Assembly (NCBI GenBank): GCA_022376925.1
Contig: JAIOJX010000001.1
Span: 34,690,170-34,754,169 of the forward strand
DNA from: Tragulus kanchil
Taxonomy: Eukaryota; Chordata; Mammalia; Artiodactyla; Tragulidae
Direction of reading: 5' to 3'
Length of the DNA: 64,000 nucleotides
The translations under genes were made by a program, and so were the position numbers. The notes under the pieces are model-generated. The model saw only the letters and a list, made by a program, of their open reading frames with translations. It was not told where the DNA came from and did no database searches. This document shows positions 12,111-23,234 of the stretch, one piece after another (position 1 is the first letter of the stretch; every line of letters starts with the position of its first letter).

Positions 12111-15100
12111 ACCACTATTATCAGGCAAAGCAGGATGTGGGGTTTATAGAAATGTTTTGAACTATCTTTTAAACACTTCGTTAGAAATAAAATTACTTCA
12201 AAACAAAAAGTTTAAAAAATAAACCAGACTGTATTTCTAGAACCTAAACCAAAACTCTCTTAATGAGTAGAAGTGATTGAATAGTTGAGAAAATAAACCG
12301 AAATGTCATTAAACAAATTCATTATTCAGTGAGAAAAGAAAGATTTGACAGACCACAGATGGCAGCAATTACTGGAAAAAATAAAATTATTCCACGCTTA
12401 TAACAGAAACATAGAATTACTTAATAAACTTATTGCATGTGTATATATATATATGTGCATTATGCATTGTGTGTGGAACAGTATCATGTAAATACTGTTC
12501 TGTCACTTTCTTCACTCAAAAATACAACTTCAATGTAATCTGATGTCACTACATGTGCATTATTTCATTACATTTTATATCTGCATGATTTCTACAGTAT
12601 GGATAATTTATTTAACTGTCCTCATAATAGAGAAAATTTAAATCGTTTCTACTACCTTGAACTTTCAGCACTGGAGTGGTTACAAATTTGAACCAGATAA
12701 GGTTTGTTTTCTTATGGCACCTACAGATAAGTAAGGGATACAAAGTAGAAAGTCAACAAAACAAGGGGAAAAGTCTCCGGATAGGTAAATAGAGTGTCTT
12801 AAGGATAACATAAACAGGCAACTAAGGCAGAATCAAGAGGTCAGCAAAAACTATTTTCCCATTATAAACTTAATTTTTAAAAGCACCCAGTCAGCAGCAA
12901 TAGCACTCTTCTCCTACAACTCTGTTTTTGTCAAAGGAAAAAGTTGCCTGGTGTAAGCTGTAGAACAGCTGAAGTGTCTCCCTGCAACTCAGCAAGATGC
13001 TCTACATAGATGTGAATCTCAAGGCTTGAGCAAAGCTATGTGAAGAATCTAGCTGACGTGGATCTTGAGCATTCTGTCACAGAGTAAGAAAAGTCTAAGC
13101 AGTCCAACTCAAGGATTCCTATGACTGTGGTCAACACAGACACCATGGGGACATATGAAATGGCAGTGGTTATGACACAGCATTTCAGGTTGACAGTAAT
13201 TCATAAGCATTATGCCCTTGATAACTAGAAACTCTTGGCTAAAATAATTTACAACGTATGCAGCATTTAGCTGAGAATTCAGTAAAGTGGACAGGATTAT
13301 CTGGAAGAGATGAAAAGCTGTGATTTAAGTTAAGTTCATTTGCTTGTATGTAGCAAATGGCTAGTCTGAAGAGGTTTTGGACGTTGAAAAACTTATGCAC
13401 ACCAAATTCCCAAAGGTCAGGGAACACAGTGACCGGAGGGAGGGTAGACAACTTTACTTTCTGTTTATTTACTCATTTATTTTGAAGGTTTGTGTTTAGT
13501 TGAATGTTTATTCTTATTTTCTGAAGCAAGGCACACAATCTAAGTAGAAATCAACTCCGGCTCTGTGTGTACCATTCACATCAGAACATGAGTGGATTCA
13601 TGCTCAGTTGAGCAGAGCGATGAAATGTGTTGGGTCTACTCGCACTCCGAAGGGGCCTATCATTTCAGATGACAACCACTTGAGTCCACACTCTGCAACC
13701 ATACCTTTGGATCTGCAACAGATTTTGCCATGTTGGGAGGGATGTTTTCAAGCCATAGACAGCATGCTAGAGAAACACGGGAGAGAAACAGCATTCTCAA
13801 GGTCTTCTGTGGGATAAGCTTGATAAGAAGTAGGAAAAGTCAACAAAACAAGGAAAAGTCACCGGATAGGTAAATAGAGTGTCTTAAGGATAACATAAAC
13901 AGGCAACTAAGGCAGAATCAAGAGGTCAGCAAAAACTATTTTCCCATTATAAACTTAATTTTTAAAAGCACCCAGTCAGCAGCAATAGCACTCTTCTCCT
14001 ACAACTCTGTTTTTGTCAAAGGAAAAAGTTGCCTGGTGTAAGCTGTAGAACAGCTGAAGTGTCTCCCTGCAACTCAGCAAGATGCTCTACATAGATGTGA
14101 ATCTCAAGGCTTGAGCAAAGCTATGTGAAGAATCTAGCTGACGTGGATCTTGAGCATTCTGTCACAGAGTAAGAAAAGTCTAAGCAGTCCAACTCAAGGA
14201 TTCCTATGACTGTGGTCAACACAGACACCATGGGGACATATGAAATGGCAGTGGTTATGACACAGCATTTCAGGTTGACAGTAATTCATAAGCATTATGC
14301 CCTTGATAACTAGAAACTCTTGGCTAAAATAATTTACAACGTATGCAGCATTTAGCTGAGAATTCAGTAAAGTGGACAGGATTATCTGGAAGAGATGAAA
14401 AGCTGTGATTTAAGTTAAGTTCATTTGCTTGTATGTAGCAAATGGCTAGTCTGAAGAGGTTTTGGACGTTGAAAAACTTATGCACACCAAATTCCCAAAG
14501 GTCAGGGAACACAGTGACCGGAGGGAGGGTAGACAACTTTACTTTCTGTTTATTTACTCATTTATTTTGAAGGTTTGTGTTTAGTTGAATGTTTATTCTT
14601 ATTTTCTGAAGCAAGGCACACAATCTAAGTAGAAATCAACTCCGGCTCTGTGTGTACCATTCACATCAGAACATGAGTGGATTCATGCTCAGTTGAGCAG
14701 AGCGATGAAATGTGTTGGGTCTACTCGCACTCCGAAGGGGCCTATCATTTCAGATGACAACCACTTGAGTCCACACTCTGCAACCATACCTTTGGATCTG
14801 CAACAGATTTTGCCATGTTGGGAGGGATGTTTTCAAGCCATAGACAGCATGCTAGAGAAACACGGGAGAGAAACAGCATTCTCAAGGTCTTCTGTGGGAT
14901 AAGCTTTGAAAGAACAATAAGAAATATGCAGAGGGAGTTGCTAAATACAGAGCCTCAGAAAATAACTTCTAAAGGCAACACAGAAAACAATATTCTGGAT
15001 GTCACAGGCTTGTATAAGAGCTCTTTTCTTCTCTCGCCACACTACTTGAATAGCTGTGGACTTTGGAGTTATTCCTAGGGTTCTCTTGGTACACAAAAAC

Positions 15101-16110
15101 AGAATATTGATTGGGTCAGAGGTGCAGGAGGTAGACTCCCCAGAGCTCATGTCTTCATTGTTTAAGTTAATGTGTTTTATTTCCTTATTAAAAACAGTTT
15201 TTAATTGACTATAATCTTCTTGTTTCCAAAAATCTTACATTTAAAAGCTACTGTGATGGGAGGGAAGTTCAAGAGGGAGGGAACATATGTATACCTATGG
15301 CTGATTCATGCTGATGTTTGGCAGTAAACAACAAAACTCTGTAAAAAAATTTAAAAATAAAAATAAACATTTAATTTAATAATTATAAAATAATAGTAAT
15401 TTAATTTCAAAAGTAGCTGAGTGCTCTATTGATATACTGAAATTGCTCAGGGATAAGGATGAAAGTGAAGGCCTATACCATCTGGTCAGGTGTGTACCAG
15501 TGAGCTGACTGAATCTCTCTCTTATGACTATTTAGAAAACAAGGCAATATCTTTTGTCAGTAGATCTATAAAAACGGCATTTGGGCTGTTCTGACTACCC
15601 ATAAGCAGAATAAACAGAGGAGAGGAGACAATGAAACTTCTGCTCCCATTTTTGTTCAAGCAGGGAAGGCTCATCTGCGAGGGAATTGGCATACAGCTCC
15701 TTCTGAATCTGAGATTTCTGGGAGATGCACTATTTAAAATCACAAGAGCCACTCAAGCAGCATGAGAGCTGGAGCCTGACCCTCACTCCCTATCAACAAC
15801 TCACACTTGAACATCTGCCTGGTTAGATAACCCCCACCCACCATACACACAAATACACAGGAAAGGGGTAAGGTACAAGGCAACCTTTGCTAAGGGAAAT
15901 AGGAGGGGTGTGGGCACTATGTGCGCACTGACAGGAGAGGGAGAGATGGCTTCCAGCTGAAGTGGCTTCGGAGGCAAAGTGAATGGAACAAAGTGAATGA
16001 TACCAGAATACCTCAAGAGTGGCCTGCATGAATGAAAATTCCACCTGCTATAAAGCCTGACACCAAACGGTCAGAACTCACAGGGAACTCTCTCCTTTCT
16101 ATATTTCAAG
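12111..16110. other. Intergenic sequence, no gene recognised
   Basis: Apart from tandem duplication 3 I recognise no gene, RNA or dated repeat here. The short open frames at 13239-13451, 13608-13817 and their duplicates have no features of real proteins that I can see. Short TA and TG tracts occur near 12,440-12,465. The stretch lies upstream of TCEAL8 and could hold regulatory sequence, but nothing in it shows that. Confidence 0.5.
12751..14916. repeat. Tandem duplication 3 (about 12751-13826 / 13837-14911)
   Basis: Two copies offset by 1,085-1,086 bp. At the join, copy 1 diverges after 'gggataagctt' into a short unrelated string (about 13819-13835) before copy 2 begins with 'aaagtcaacaaaacaagg'. 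This is the right flank of the inserted segment 10,635-13,836. Confidence 0.92.
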
Positions 16111-16122
16111 AGTGTGTGACAG

Positions 16123-16383
16123 TGGGCTTCCATGGTGGCCCAGTGGGTAAAGACACCGCCTTGCAGTGCAAGGGGCGCCAGTTCAATCCCTGGCCTGCGA
16201 AGATCGCACATGCCGCGGAGTGGCTGGACCCATGTGTCCAACTACCGAGCCGGAGCTCTGGAGCGCATGCGCCCAGAGCCGGTGCTCTGCGACCAGAGAG
16301 GCCACTGCGATGGGAGGCCGACACAGGCCAAAGAACAAAGGTAAATAAATAAAAGACCATAGAAGTGGTCAAAGAAAAAAAAA
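16123..16383 (+). repeat. tRNA-derived SINE with target-site duplication
   Basis: The head 'gggcttccatggtggcccag' and the body with 'gcgcatgcgcccagagccgg' define the same SINE subfamily as at 25.7 and 39.6 kb. It is flanked by 'agtgtgtgacag' (16111-16122) and 'agtgtgtgagag' (16384-16395), a 12-bp target duplication with one mismatch. Confidence 0.87.
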
Positions 16384-16447
16384 AGTGTGTGAGAGCTATT
16401 TTCCAATACAGTTTTTTTTTGAGTTCCAAAGTAAAGTTGGATAGATT

Positions 16448-16590
16448 CCACGTGCTGCGGTTCCGCTGGACCCATGGGTCCAATTAGGAGCCAGTGCTCT
16501 GGAACGCATGCGCCCATAGCCGGTGCTCTGTGATGAGAGAGGCCAAAGAACGAAGATGGATGACAATTTAATAAATAAATAAATAAATGA
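16448..16590 (+). repeat. 5'-truncated tRNA-derived SINE
   Basis: Only the 3' body is present, starting at 'ccacgtgctgcgg' and ending in an AATA-rich tail. It lies in the same orientation just downstream of the complete SINE at 16.1-16.4 kb. Confidence 0.75.
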
Positions 16591-17239
16591 GGCCAAAATT
16601 AAAAACAAAACAAAAAACAAACCTCAAGCAGAAGCCATGCAGCAGTCCTCACAAAAAGATCAGATATCTAACACTTTATAACTTCAGTTTAGCCAGAAAG
16701 AGAAAATCTAGTGGATTACTTACTTAAAATTGCTAACAAGAGAAAATTGGGCCTCTTCCCATCAATTAATTTGGCATCAGTGTTTCAAGGCACTGTTTTA
16801 ATAAGATATAAAAAACCTTTTCTAATAAATCAGTATGTTGTGAAAACTGTCATTTCATTTGCAGCTACAGAAGACTTTTCCAAAGTCTTAAAAATTGCTG
16901 TAAGTAATTTGTCCTCCATATTGTCAAATATTGCTTATGTGGACACTCTTCACTCCCAGATTCTTTTCTAGCCGCCCTCTCGCCCTCCTCTACCACCTCT
17001 CGCTGATTGTAATGCTAGAGAGGACTCCAAGGGAAATGGTGGACTGTAGGATCTTGGGGGAGGAAAGGTGAAATCGGAAGCAGGATAAAGAAATGATTCC
17101 CCAAAGAAGGAGAAATGGTCCATTCACCCCGAGAGGCTGATTCTCCCCATTAAGCCGAGAAAGACGAATAGAAATCACAGGCAGAAGATACCAGTTTTAC
17201 TGTCTCTGATTGGCAAATACGAAAAAAGATTGACAGTAT

Positions 17240-17350
17240 CAAGTGGAGGGAACGCACGGGGCGGGCTGCAGGGTTAAATGGGAGGAGTAACCAAGGAGCT
17301 CATTGATGACGCGAACCTCACGTGACCAGCAGTCGACGTGTGCAGAAGTC
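17240..17350 (+). promoter_or_regulatory. TCEAL8: TCEAL8 promoter region with palindromic E-box
   Basis: A locally CpG-containing stretch directly upstream of the first TCEAL8 exon. It carries 'tcacgtga' (core CACGTG at 17319-17324), a TGACGC half-site at 17307-17312 and a further 'gacgtg' at 17335-17340. There is no good TATA box. CACGTG is the binding core of bHLH-ZIP factors such as USF, MYC or TFE. BEX/TCEAL genes are reported to share a conserved promoter-proximal motif, and this block is where it would be expected. The copy at 18,340-18,450 is the assembly duplicate. Confidence 0.6.
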
Positions 17351-17424
17351 CTTATAGTCCAGGGCCTGTTTCCCTGTAGCAGCTCCCTACAGCTGTAGGA
17401 GAGAAGGACTCCGGATCTGTTCAG
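17345..17424 (+). other. TCEAL8: TCEAL8 non-coding exon 1 (approximate)
   Basis: The transcribed start is inferred just after the E-box block. A donor-like 'cag|gtcggt' lies at 17422-17430, with an alternative 'cg|gtatga' four bases on. There is no ATG-led frame here, fitting a 5'UTR exon. The start is uncertain by tens of bases. The duplicate is at about 18,445-18,524. Confidence 0.5.
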
Positions 17425-17833
17425 GTCGGTATGAAGGTGGGAGCTGCCTTCGGGGCCCCGGGGTTCTAGGGGTCAGATAGCAGAAACCGAGCACGGCCGG
17501 TACTGCTTTCCTAACACCACGGTTCCGCCAAACTCCCATTTTTGTGCAGGAAATTTGGGTCTATTTGGGGGTGGCTGGGGGTGGAGAGGGAGAAGGGTAG
17601 CTAACTGAGGATCCCGAGAGAAATAGACATAGGAACAATTTAGAAATAACTTGAGTCTCCCACTCCCTGCTTGAAGCTGGTGGCACCAGGGAGGGAGGGA
17701 GGGCGAGGTTGCCTTAAAAGGAGCGCGAGGATGAGGACGTGGGGAAACTTTAGACGAACAAGGCCTAGAATCGTTAAAGGGACCCATGATTCAGGTACTG
17801 ACCTGCTCACCAACCACTCTTGTCGGTTTGCAG

Positions 17834-17902
17834 GACTCTTGGTCTTTGGGGTGCGACCCAAATCACTGAGTGAAGCGGAGGAAAATCCCTGGATCCCTGC
17901 AG
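17834..17902 (+). other. TCEAL8: TCEAL8 non-coding exon 2, error-containing copy
   Basis: A pyrimidine-ending 'ggtttgcag' acceptor precedes the exon and 'ctgcag|gtcagt' is a strong donor. This copy is two bases shorter than the one at 18934-19004 because of single-base deletions near a contig end. It should not be counted as a second exon. Confidence 0.6.
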
Positions 17903-18933
17903 GTCAGTGTAAAGGTGCAGTTGCCTCTAGCCCCTGGCGGTAGGGGTGAGTGCGGATGACACCAAAGCCCAGCCCTGGTCATGCAGCCTCCCCCATTCCG
18001 GATGAAGCGCCGGCTCCATATTGTCAAATATTGCTTATGTGGACACTCTTCACTCCCAGATTCTTTTCTAGCCGCCCTCTCGCCCTCCTCTACCACCTCT
18101 CGCTGATTGTAATGCTAGAGAGGACTCCAAGGGAAATGGTGGACTGTAGGATCTTGGGGGAGGAAAGGTGAAATCGGAAGCAGGATAAAGAAATGATTCC
18201 CCAAAGAAGGAGAAATGGTCCATTCACCCCGAGAGGCTGATTCTCCCCATTAAGCCGAGAAAGACGAATAGAAATCACAGGCAGAAGATACCAGTTTTAC
18301 TGTCTCTGATTGGCAAATACGAAAAAAGATTGACAGTATCAAGTGGAGGGAACGCACGGGGCGGGCTGCAGGGTTAAATGGGAGGAGTAACCAAGGAGCT
18401 CATTGATGACGCGAACCTCACGTGACCAGCAGTCGACGTGTGCAGAAGTCCTTATAGTCCAGGGCCTGTTTCCCTGTAGCAGCTCCCTACAGCTGTAGGA
18501 GAGAAGGACTCCGGATCTGTTCAGGTCGGTATGAAGGTGGGAGCTGCCTTCGGGGCCCCGGGGTTCTAGGGGTCAGATAGCAGAAACCGAGCACGGCCGG
18601 TACTGCTTTCCTAACACCACGGTTCCGCCAAACTCCCATTTTTGTGCAGGAAATTTGGGTCTATTTGGGGGTGGCTGGGGGTGGAGAGGGAGAAGGGTAG
18701 CTAACTGAGGATCCCGAGAGAAATAGACATAGGAACAATTTAGAAATAACTTGAGTCTCCCACTCCCTGCTTGAAGCTGGTGGCACCAGGGAGGGAGGGA
18801 GGGCGAGGTTGCCTTAAAAGGAGCGCGAGGATGAGGACGTGGGGAAACTTTAGACGAACAAGGCCTAGAATCGTTAAAGGGACCCATGATTCAGGTACTG
18901 ACCTGCTCACCAACCACTCTTGTCGGTTTGCAG

Positions 18934-19004
18934 GACTCTTGGTCTTTGGGGTGCGACCCAAATCACTGAGTGAAGCGGGAGGAAAATCCCCTGGATCCCT
19001 GCAG
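18934..19004 (+). other. TCEAL8: TCEAL8 non-coding exon 2, cleaner copy
   Basis: Same exon as 17834-17902 with the same acceptor and donor. It lies inside the inserted segment 18,016-20,117, which contains exon 1, exon 2 and the coding exon in one piece. The last part of this exon plus intron 2 start again at 20,118. Confidence 0.6.
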
Positions 19005-19635
19005 GTCAGTGTAAAGGTGCAGTTGCCTCTAGCCCCTGGCGGTAGGGGTGAGTGCGGATGACACCAAAGCCCAGCCCCGGGTCACTGCAGCCTCCCCCCC
19101 ATTCCGGATGAAGCGCCGGAGGCCTGTGCAGAGCTTGCAGCGGAAATGGGGCGGGGGCGTGGGGAGGCTGGAGAGACGTGGAAGGAGGAGGGGAGGCCTG
19201 AGACTGGACCGGCCGGTCTCAGGTGAGAGGCAGGAGGTTGCAATGGCTCGGGAAAGCCTGAAAGGGCGGGAGTGTGGGAGACCCGGGGCGAGGGAGGGGT
19301 TAATTGCGCTGCTCCCTGCTCTTGTCTGGGTGCCTGGAGAGGCCTGTAGCAGGGCCTGTTGGGAAATGGTGGGCTGGAGCGGGAGGAGAGAAGATGGAGC
19401 TGGAGCGGGAGGGGAGGGTGAGGAAGGGGAGAGAGGGGTGGAGCCAGGGGAGCTCGGGGCCTGAGGATCTAGCCTTCTCTAGTTGGAAAACTTGGACTTT
19501 AGGCGCCCAAATGAGAGGAAACCAGCCTCTCTGGAAACTCCTCTGGCTTTTGCCCATTTACCTGGCATCGAGCTGTTTTGTTTCCTTGTTTTCCAGGGTT
19601 TATTTATTCCAAAAGGAAATCGAAAAATACTCAAC

Positions 19636-19989
19636 ATGCAAAAGTCTTGTGAAGAAAATGAAGGAAAAGCACAGAACATGCCAAAGGCTGAGGAAGACCG
19701 CCCTTTGGAAGCTGTACCACAGGAGGCCGAAAGAAATCCTCAACCTTCTGAAGGAGGTGTAAGCGAGGAAGCTGAAGGAAACTTCAGAGGAGGGCTGACC
19801 CAGCCTGGTCAGGGATTTAAAGAGGACACTCCGGTTAGGCATGTGGACCCTGAAGAAATGATAAGAGGAGCAGATGAGTTGGAAAGGCTTAGGGAAGAGA
19901 TAAGAAGAGTAAGAAACAAGTTTGTGCTGATGCACTGGAAGCAAAGACATTCACGCAGCCGTCCCTATCCTGTGTGCTTTAGGCCTTGA
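19636..19989 (+). CDS. TCEAL8: TCEAL8, transcription elongation factor A-like 8
   Basis: A 117-residue protein encoded in one exon, opening 'MQKSCEENEGKAQNMPKAEE' and ending 'SRSRPYPVCFRP'. The first ~70 residues are acidic, low-complexity and rich in Glu, Pro and Gly. The C-terminal part (about 85-117) is the charged BEX/TCEAL family domain with a helical 'ELERLREEIRRVRNKF' stretch. The family is nuclear and linked to modulation of transcription; the exact role of TCEAL8 is poorly known. The start is chosen because translation 38 bases after the acceptor 'ttccag' (19591-19596) gives the full family length. An upstream in-frame ATG at 19483 lies in the intron. Exons 1 and 2 are upstream. The frame is intact, so the gene is probably functional. 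Confidence 0.95.
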   Translation: MQKSCEENEGKAQNMPKAEEDRPLEAVPQEAERNPQPSEGGVSEEAEGNFRGGLTQPGQGFKEDTPVRHVDPEEMIRGADELERLREEIRRVRNKFVLMHWKQRHSRSRPYPVCFRP

Positions 19990-20014
19990 ATTCTTTTTCT
20001 TTTTTTGGTCCAGT

Positions 20015-20020
20015 ATTAAA
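20015..20020 (+). promoter_or_regulatory. TCEAL8: ATTAAA polyadenylation-like signal
   Basis: ATTAAA lies 26 bases after the TCEAL8 stop. It may be a proximal poly-A signal or chance. The duplicate is at 21136-21141, and a second candidate ATTAAA at 21545-21550 would give a 3'UTR of about 450 bases, more usual for this gene. Confidence 0.35.
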
Positions 20021-20756
20021 ATCTGGCCCCTGCTTTCTTTCTGTTAGCATTTTCTGATGTATCTTTGACTTTCGCTTTATTTTTAATCATCTGGTGGAGT
20101 TTTGTTTTAGATAGTTTCCCTGCAGGTCAGTGTAAAGGTGCAGTTGCCTCTAGCCCCTGGCGGTAGGGGTGAGTGCGGATGACACCAAAGCCCAGCCCCG
20201 GGTCACTGCAGCCTCCCCCCCATTCCGGATGAAGCGCCGGAGGCCTGTGCAGAGCTTGCAGCGGAAATGGGGCGGGGGCGTGGGGAGGCTGGAGAGACGT
20301 GGAAGGAGGAGGGGAGGCCTGAGACTGGACCGGCCGGTCTCAGGTGAGAGGCAGGAGGTTGCAATGGCTCGGGAAAGCCTGAAAGGGCGGGAGTGTGGGA
20401 GACCCGGGGCGAGGGAGGGGTTAATTGCGCTGCTCCCTGCTCTTGTCTGGGTGCCTGGAGAGGCCTGTAGCAGGGCCTGTTGGGAAATGGTGGGCTGGAG
20501 CGGGAGGAGAGAAGATGGAGCTGGAGCGGGAGGGGAGGGTGAGGAAGGGGAGAGAGGGGTGGAGCCAGGGGAGCTCGGGGCCTGAGGATCTAGCCTTCTC
20601 TAGTTGGAAAACTTGGACTTTAGGCGCCCAAATGAGAGGAAACCAGCCTCTCTGGAAACTCCTCTGGCTTTTGCCCATTTACCTGGCATCGAGCTGTTTT
20701 GTTTCCTTGTTTTCCAGGGTTTATTTATTCCAAAAGGAAATCGAAAAATACTCAAC

Positions 20757-21110
20757 ATGCAAAAGTCTTGTGAAGAAAATGAAGGAAAAGCACAGAACAT
20801 GCCAAAGGCTGAGGAAGACCGCCCTTTGGAAGCTGTACCACAGGAGGCCGAAAGAAATCCTCAACCTTCTGAAGGAGGTGTAAGCGAGGAAGCTGAAGGA
20901 AACTTCAGAGGAGGGCTGACCCAGCCTGGTCAGGGATTTAAAGAGGACACTCCGGTTAGGCATGTGGACCCTGAAGAAATGATAAGAGGAGCAGATGAGT
21001 TGGAAAGGCTTAGGGAAGAGATAAGAAGAGTAAGAAACAAGTTTGTGCTGATGCACTGGAAGCAAAGACATTCACGCAGCCGTCCCTATCCTGTGTGCTT
21101 TAGGCCTTGA
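20757..21110 (+). CDS. TCEAL8: TCEAL8 coding exon, second copy (probable assembly duplicate)
   Basis: Same 117 codons and same flanking intron as 19636-19989, offset by exactly 1,121 bases. It has its own acceptor 'ttccag' before 20718 and the only complete 3'UTR, but no separate promoter or exons 1-2. It starts mid exon 2 at 20,118. Because the duplication fits the window-wide patch pattern, I read this as the same exon assembled twice, not a paralogue. In a corrected assembly one CDS should remain, with the 3'UTR from this copy. Confidence 0.9.
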   Translation: MQKSCEENEGKAQNMPKAEEDRPLEAVPQEAERNPQPSEGGVSEEAEGNFRGGLTQPGQGFKEDTPVRHVDPEEMIRGADELERLREEIRRVRNKFVLMHWKQRHSRSRPYPVCFRP

Positions 21111-21417
21111 ATTCTTTTTCTTTTTTTGGTCCAGTATTAAAATCTGGCCCCTGCTTTCTTTCTGTTAGCATTTTCTGATGTATCTTTGACTTTCGCTTTA
21201 TTTTTAATCATCTGGTGGAGTTTTGTTTTAGATAGTTTCCTTGTTATCAGCATCTGAATTTTGTATTTTGACACATTATCTAGGTCTATTTTTCGGTTGG
21301 GAAGTTCCACGCATATGCATGAAAATATGTTCATTCTATGTTCTAAAGTAAAACATAACAGGTTACAAAGCAGCATATTTAGTACCAGCTCACATATGTA
21401 GGAGAAAATCTCTTTTA

Positions 21418-21460
21418 AGTGTGTGTGTGTGCGTGCGTGTGTATACATACATACATATAT
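21418..21460. repeat. TG/TA microsatellite in the TCEAL8 3' region
   Basis: A short tract of gtgtgtgtgtgcgtgcgtgtg runs into tatacatacatacatatat. It lies in the probable 3'UTR of TCEAL8. Confidence 0.8.
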
Positions 21461-21551
21461 CAGAAATTTAACTGCTTATTTCTGTGTGGTGCCTTTTTTT
21501 CTTTGTTTATATGTATTTTTTAATGACCATATCATACAAAGAGAATTAAAG

Positions 21552-22053
21552 TTTTTTCTTTATTAATTAAGAGTCAGTCAAATAATTTGCAACCAGCTTA
21601 TAAGGGCAGTGGGGGCACCTAAACTGATGAAAGAACTAAAAAATGTAAACCTCGAATACCTCTGGATCTACTAGCCAGAGGAATAAAACTGGCAATTATT
21701 ACAGATACACTTGCTTAAGACTTGATCTTTTCATGGGAAAACAGTTGCCTTACAGAGATGCTGTGGGGAAGAAGCGAGGTGACTTGAGCTGTGCTTGGTG
21801 GGCTCTTGTTCCCACTTACATATAAAGAATGCCAACGCACTGCAGAACGCCAGTTTTGAGAGAAGGTTCTAGCATGACACCCTGTGCTCAGGAACAAGTC
21901 TAACAGGCAGGGAGAGGGGGGCTTCTATGCCAGGCACCTGCTGTTGAGCCCCACCCCTGGCTCCCCTAGGTCCTGCTAGGCTCTGCTGCCTTTTCTGCTG
22001 GGCCCTTCGCTCGCTGCTGGCTGTGCTGCCAGTGGTGCACTGGAGGTGGTGCT
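21552..22053. other. Intergenic between TCEAL8 and the inverted repeat
   Basis: No gene or clear repeat seen. The last 150 bases are GC-rich (CTG/GCTG-rich) but no sustained frame or CpG cluster supports a gene or promoter. Confidence 0.4.
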
Positions 22054-22168
22054 CTGGAGCCGCCAGAGCCAAAACCCCACTGAGTTTCCTGCTGTCCCCA
22101 GTGTGTTGAACCCCCACCCTGTCTTCTAAGGCTCTGCTTTACAGTGGTTATTAGCACAGGAGGGGGTA

Positions 22169-22665
22169 CACTTCCCAGGTGGCTCAGTGGTAAAGTATCC
22201 ACCTGCAAGGCAGGATGCTTGGATTTGATTTCTGAGTCCCCGGGCTGGGAAGATCCCCTGAAGAAGAAAACAGCAACCCACTCTAGTAATTTTTTTTTTA
22301 AGATGAGTTTTTTTTATTATTGGTTTTTCTATTTAGTTTCATCCACCATTGCAGGGGCCTCCCATCACAGTGGCCTCCCTCGTTGCAGAGCACTGGCTCT
22401 GGGCACACGCGCTTCAGAGCGCTGGCTTGTAACTGGACACACCGGTCCAGCCACTCCGCGGCACGTGGGATCTTCCCGGGCCAGGGATCGAACCAGCGCC
22501 CCTTGCACTGCAAGGCGGACTCTTTACCCACTGGACCACCAGGGAAGCCCAGCCCCCACTAGAGTCTTCTTGCCTGAAAAGTCCTATGGATATAGGAGCC
22601 TGGCAGGCTACAGTCCAGGGGATTGCAAAGAGTCAGACATGACTTAGTGACTGAACAACAACAAA
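22169..22665 (+). repeat. Bov-tA SINE interrupted by a second SINE
   Basis: A plus-strand Bov-tA (22169-22289 and 22553-22665) is split by a minus-strand tRNA-derived SINE at 22290-22550, whose T run marks its tail. The break shows a target duplication, 'cccactctagt' before and 'cccactagagt' after. The same nested pair sits in the right arm at about 48,804-49,300. Confidence 0.87.
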
Positions 22666-23234
22666 CATAATGGGGATTGTCCCAGGATTGCATGGGCCAC
22701 AGTGTCATGCAGAATTCTTAGTAATAATAGTCCCATCCACTTTCAACCACAGGACACCTCTTCCATAGGGATCAGACATGAGTCCATTTTGGGAGTTGAA
22801 TCAGAGTTCAAATTTGACCAAAAGATGCCATGCTATAGTCAGAGTTCCTGCTCTAAATCTAAAAACTGAAGTTTTGTCTTCCTCTTGTGGGATGATCTCT
22901 CCCTGAAGGCTCCTGGCAATCCTGTCCTACTGGTTCAGAAGACTCAAGAATATGAGTCAATTACAAAAGTAATACAGGAAACAGATCTAAGGGACGATTC
23001 CCTTCATCCCATTCCCAGTTGATAAGTGGGGCAACAAAAACGGAAAGGCAAAACTTTATAAAGACACTTAAAGTAGAATGGTTACTATGTAAATATTTGG
23101 AATTATATATTCCCTACAGAATAAACACTGTTTCCCTATTGGTATCCCCACATACTTGTGACGGGTCATATTTCAATATTTAATTGATTTCTTTTTTTTA
23201 ATTGATACTTTGATTGATTTTTGCTAAGGAGCCA

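Larger units (their letters stand above)
16916..19113. repeat. Tandem duplication 4 (16916-18015 / 18016-19113)
   Basis: Two copies of 1,100 bp holding the TCEAL8 promoter and exons 1 and 2. They are identical over most of their length. The last 135 bp of copy 1 has several single-base deletions relative to copy 2 (for example gcgga against gcggga, and tccct against tcccct), as expected at a poor contig end. The second copy is the left flank of the inserted segment 18,016-20,117. Confidence 0.94.
18996..21238. repeat. Tandem duplication 5 (18996-20117 / 20118-21238)
   Basis: Two copies of 1,121 bp carrying the end of exon 2, intron 2 and the whole TCEAL8 coding exon. I see no differences in the coding part. 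The join is 'tagtttcc|ctgcaggtcag', whereas the continuing copy reads 'tagtttccttgttatcag'. This is the right flank of the inserted segment 18,016-20,117. Confidence 0.94.

Noticed and set aside
13239..14902. Small proteins of about 69-70 codons repeated at 13.2-13.8 and 14.3-14.9 kb
   Set aside because: No recognisable domain, no splice or promoter context, and they are repeated only because of duplication 3.
19048..19464. 138-codon open frame upstream of the TCEAL8 coding exon (and duplicate at 20169-20585)
   Set aside because: It spans the GC-rich intron 2 of TCEAL8, crosses no splice logic of its own, and is Arg/Gly-rich in the way of chance frames in GC-rich DNA.
19636..21110. Two TCEAL8 paralogues
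   Set aside because: The copies are identical in coding sequence and intron, offset exactly by one patch length, and the second lacks its own promoter and first exons.
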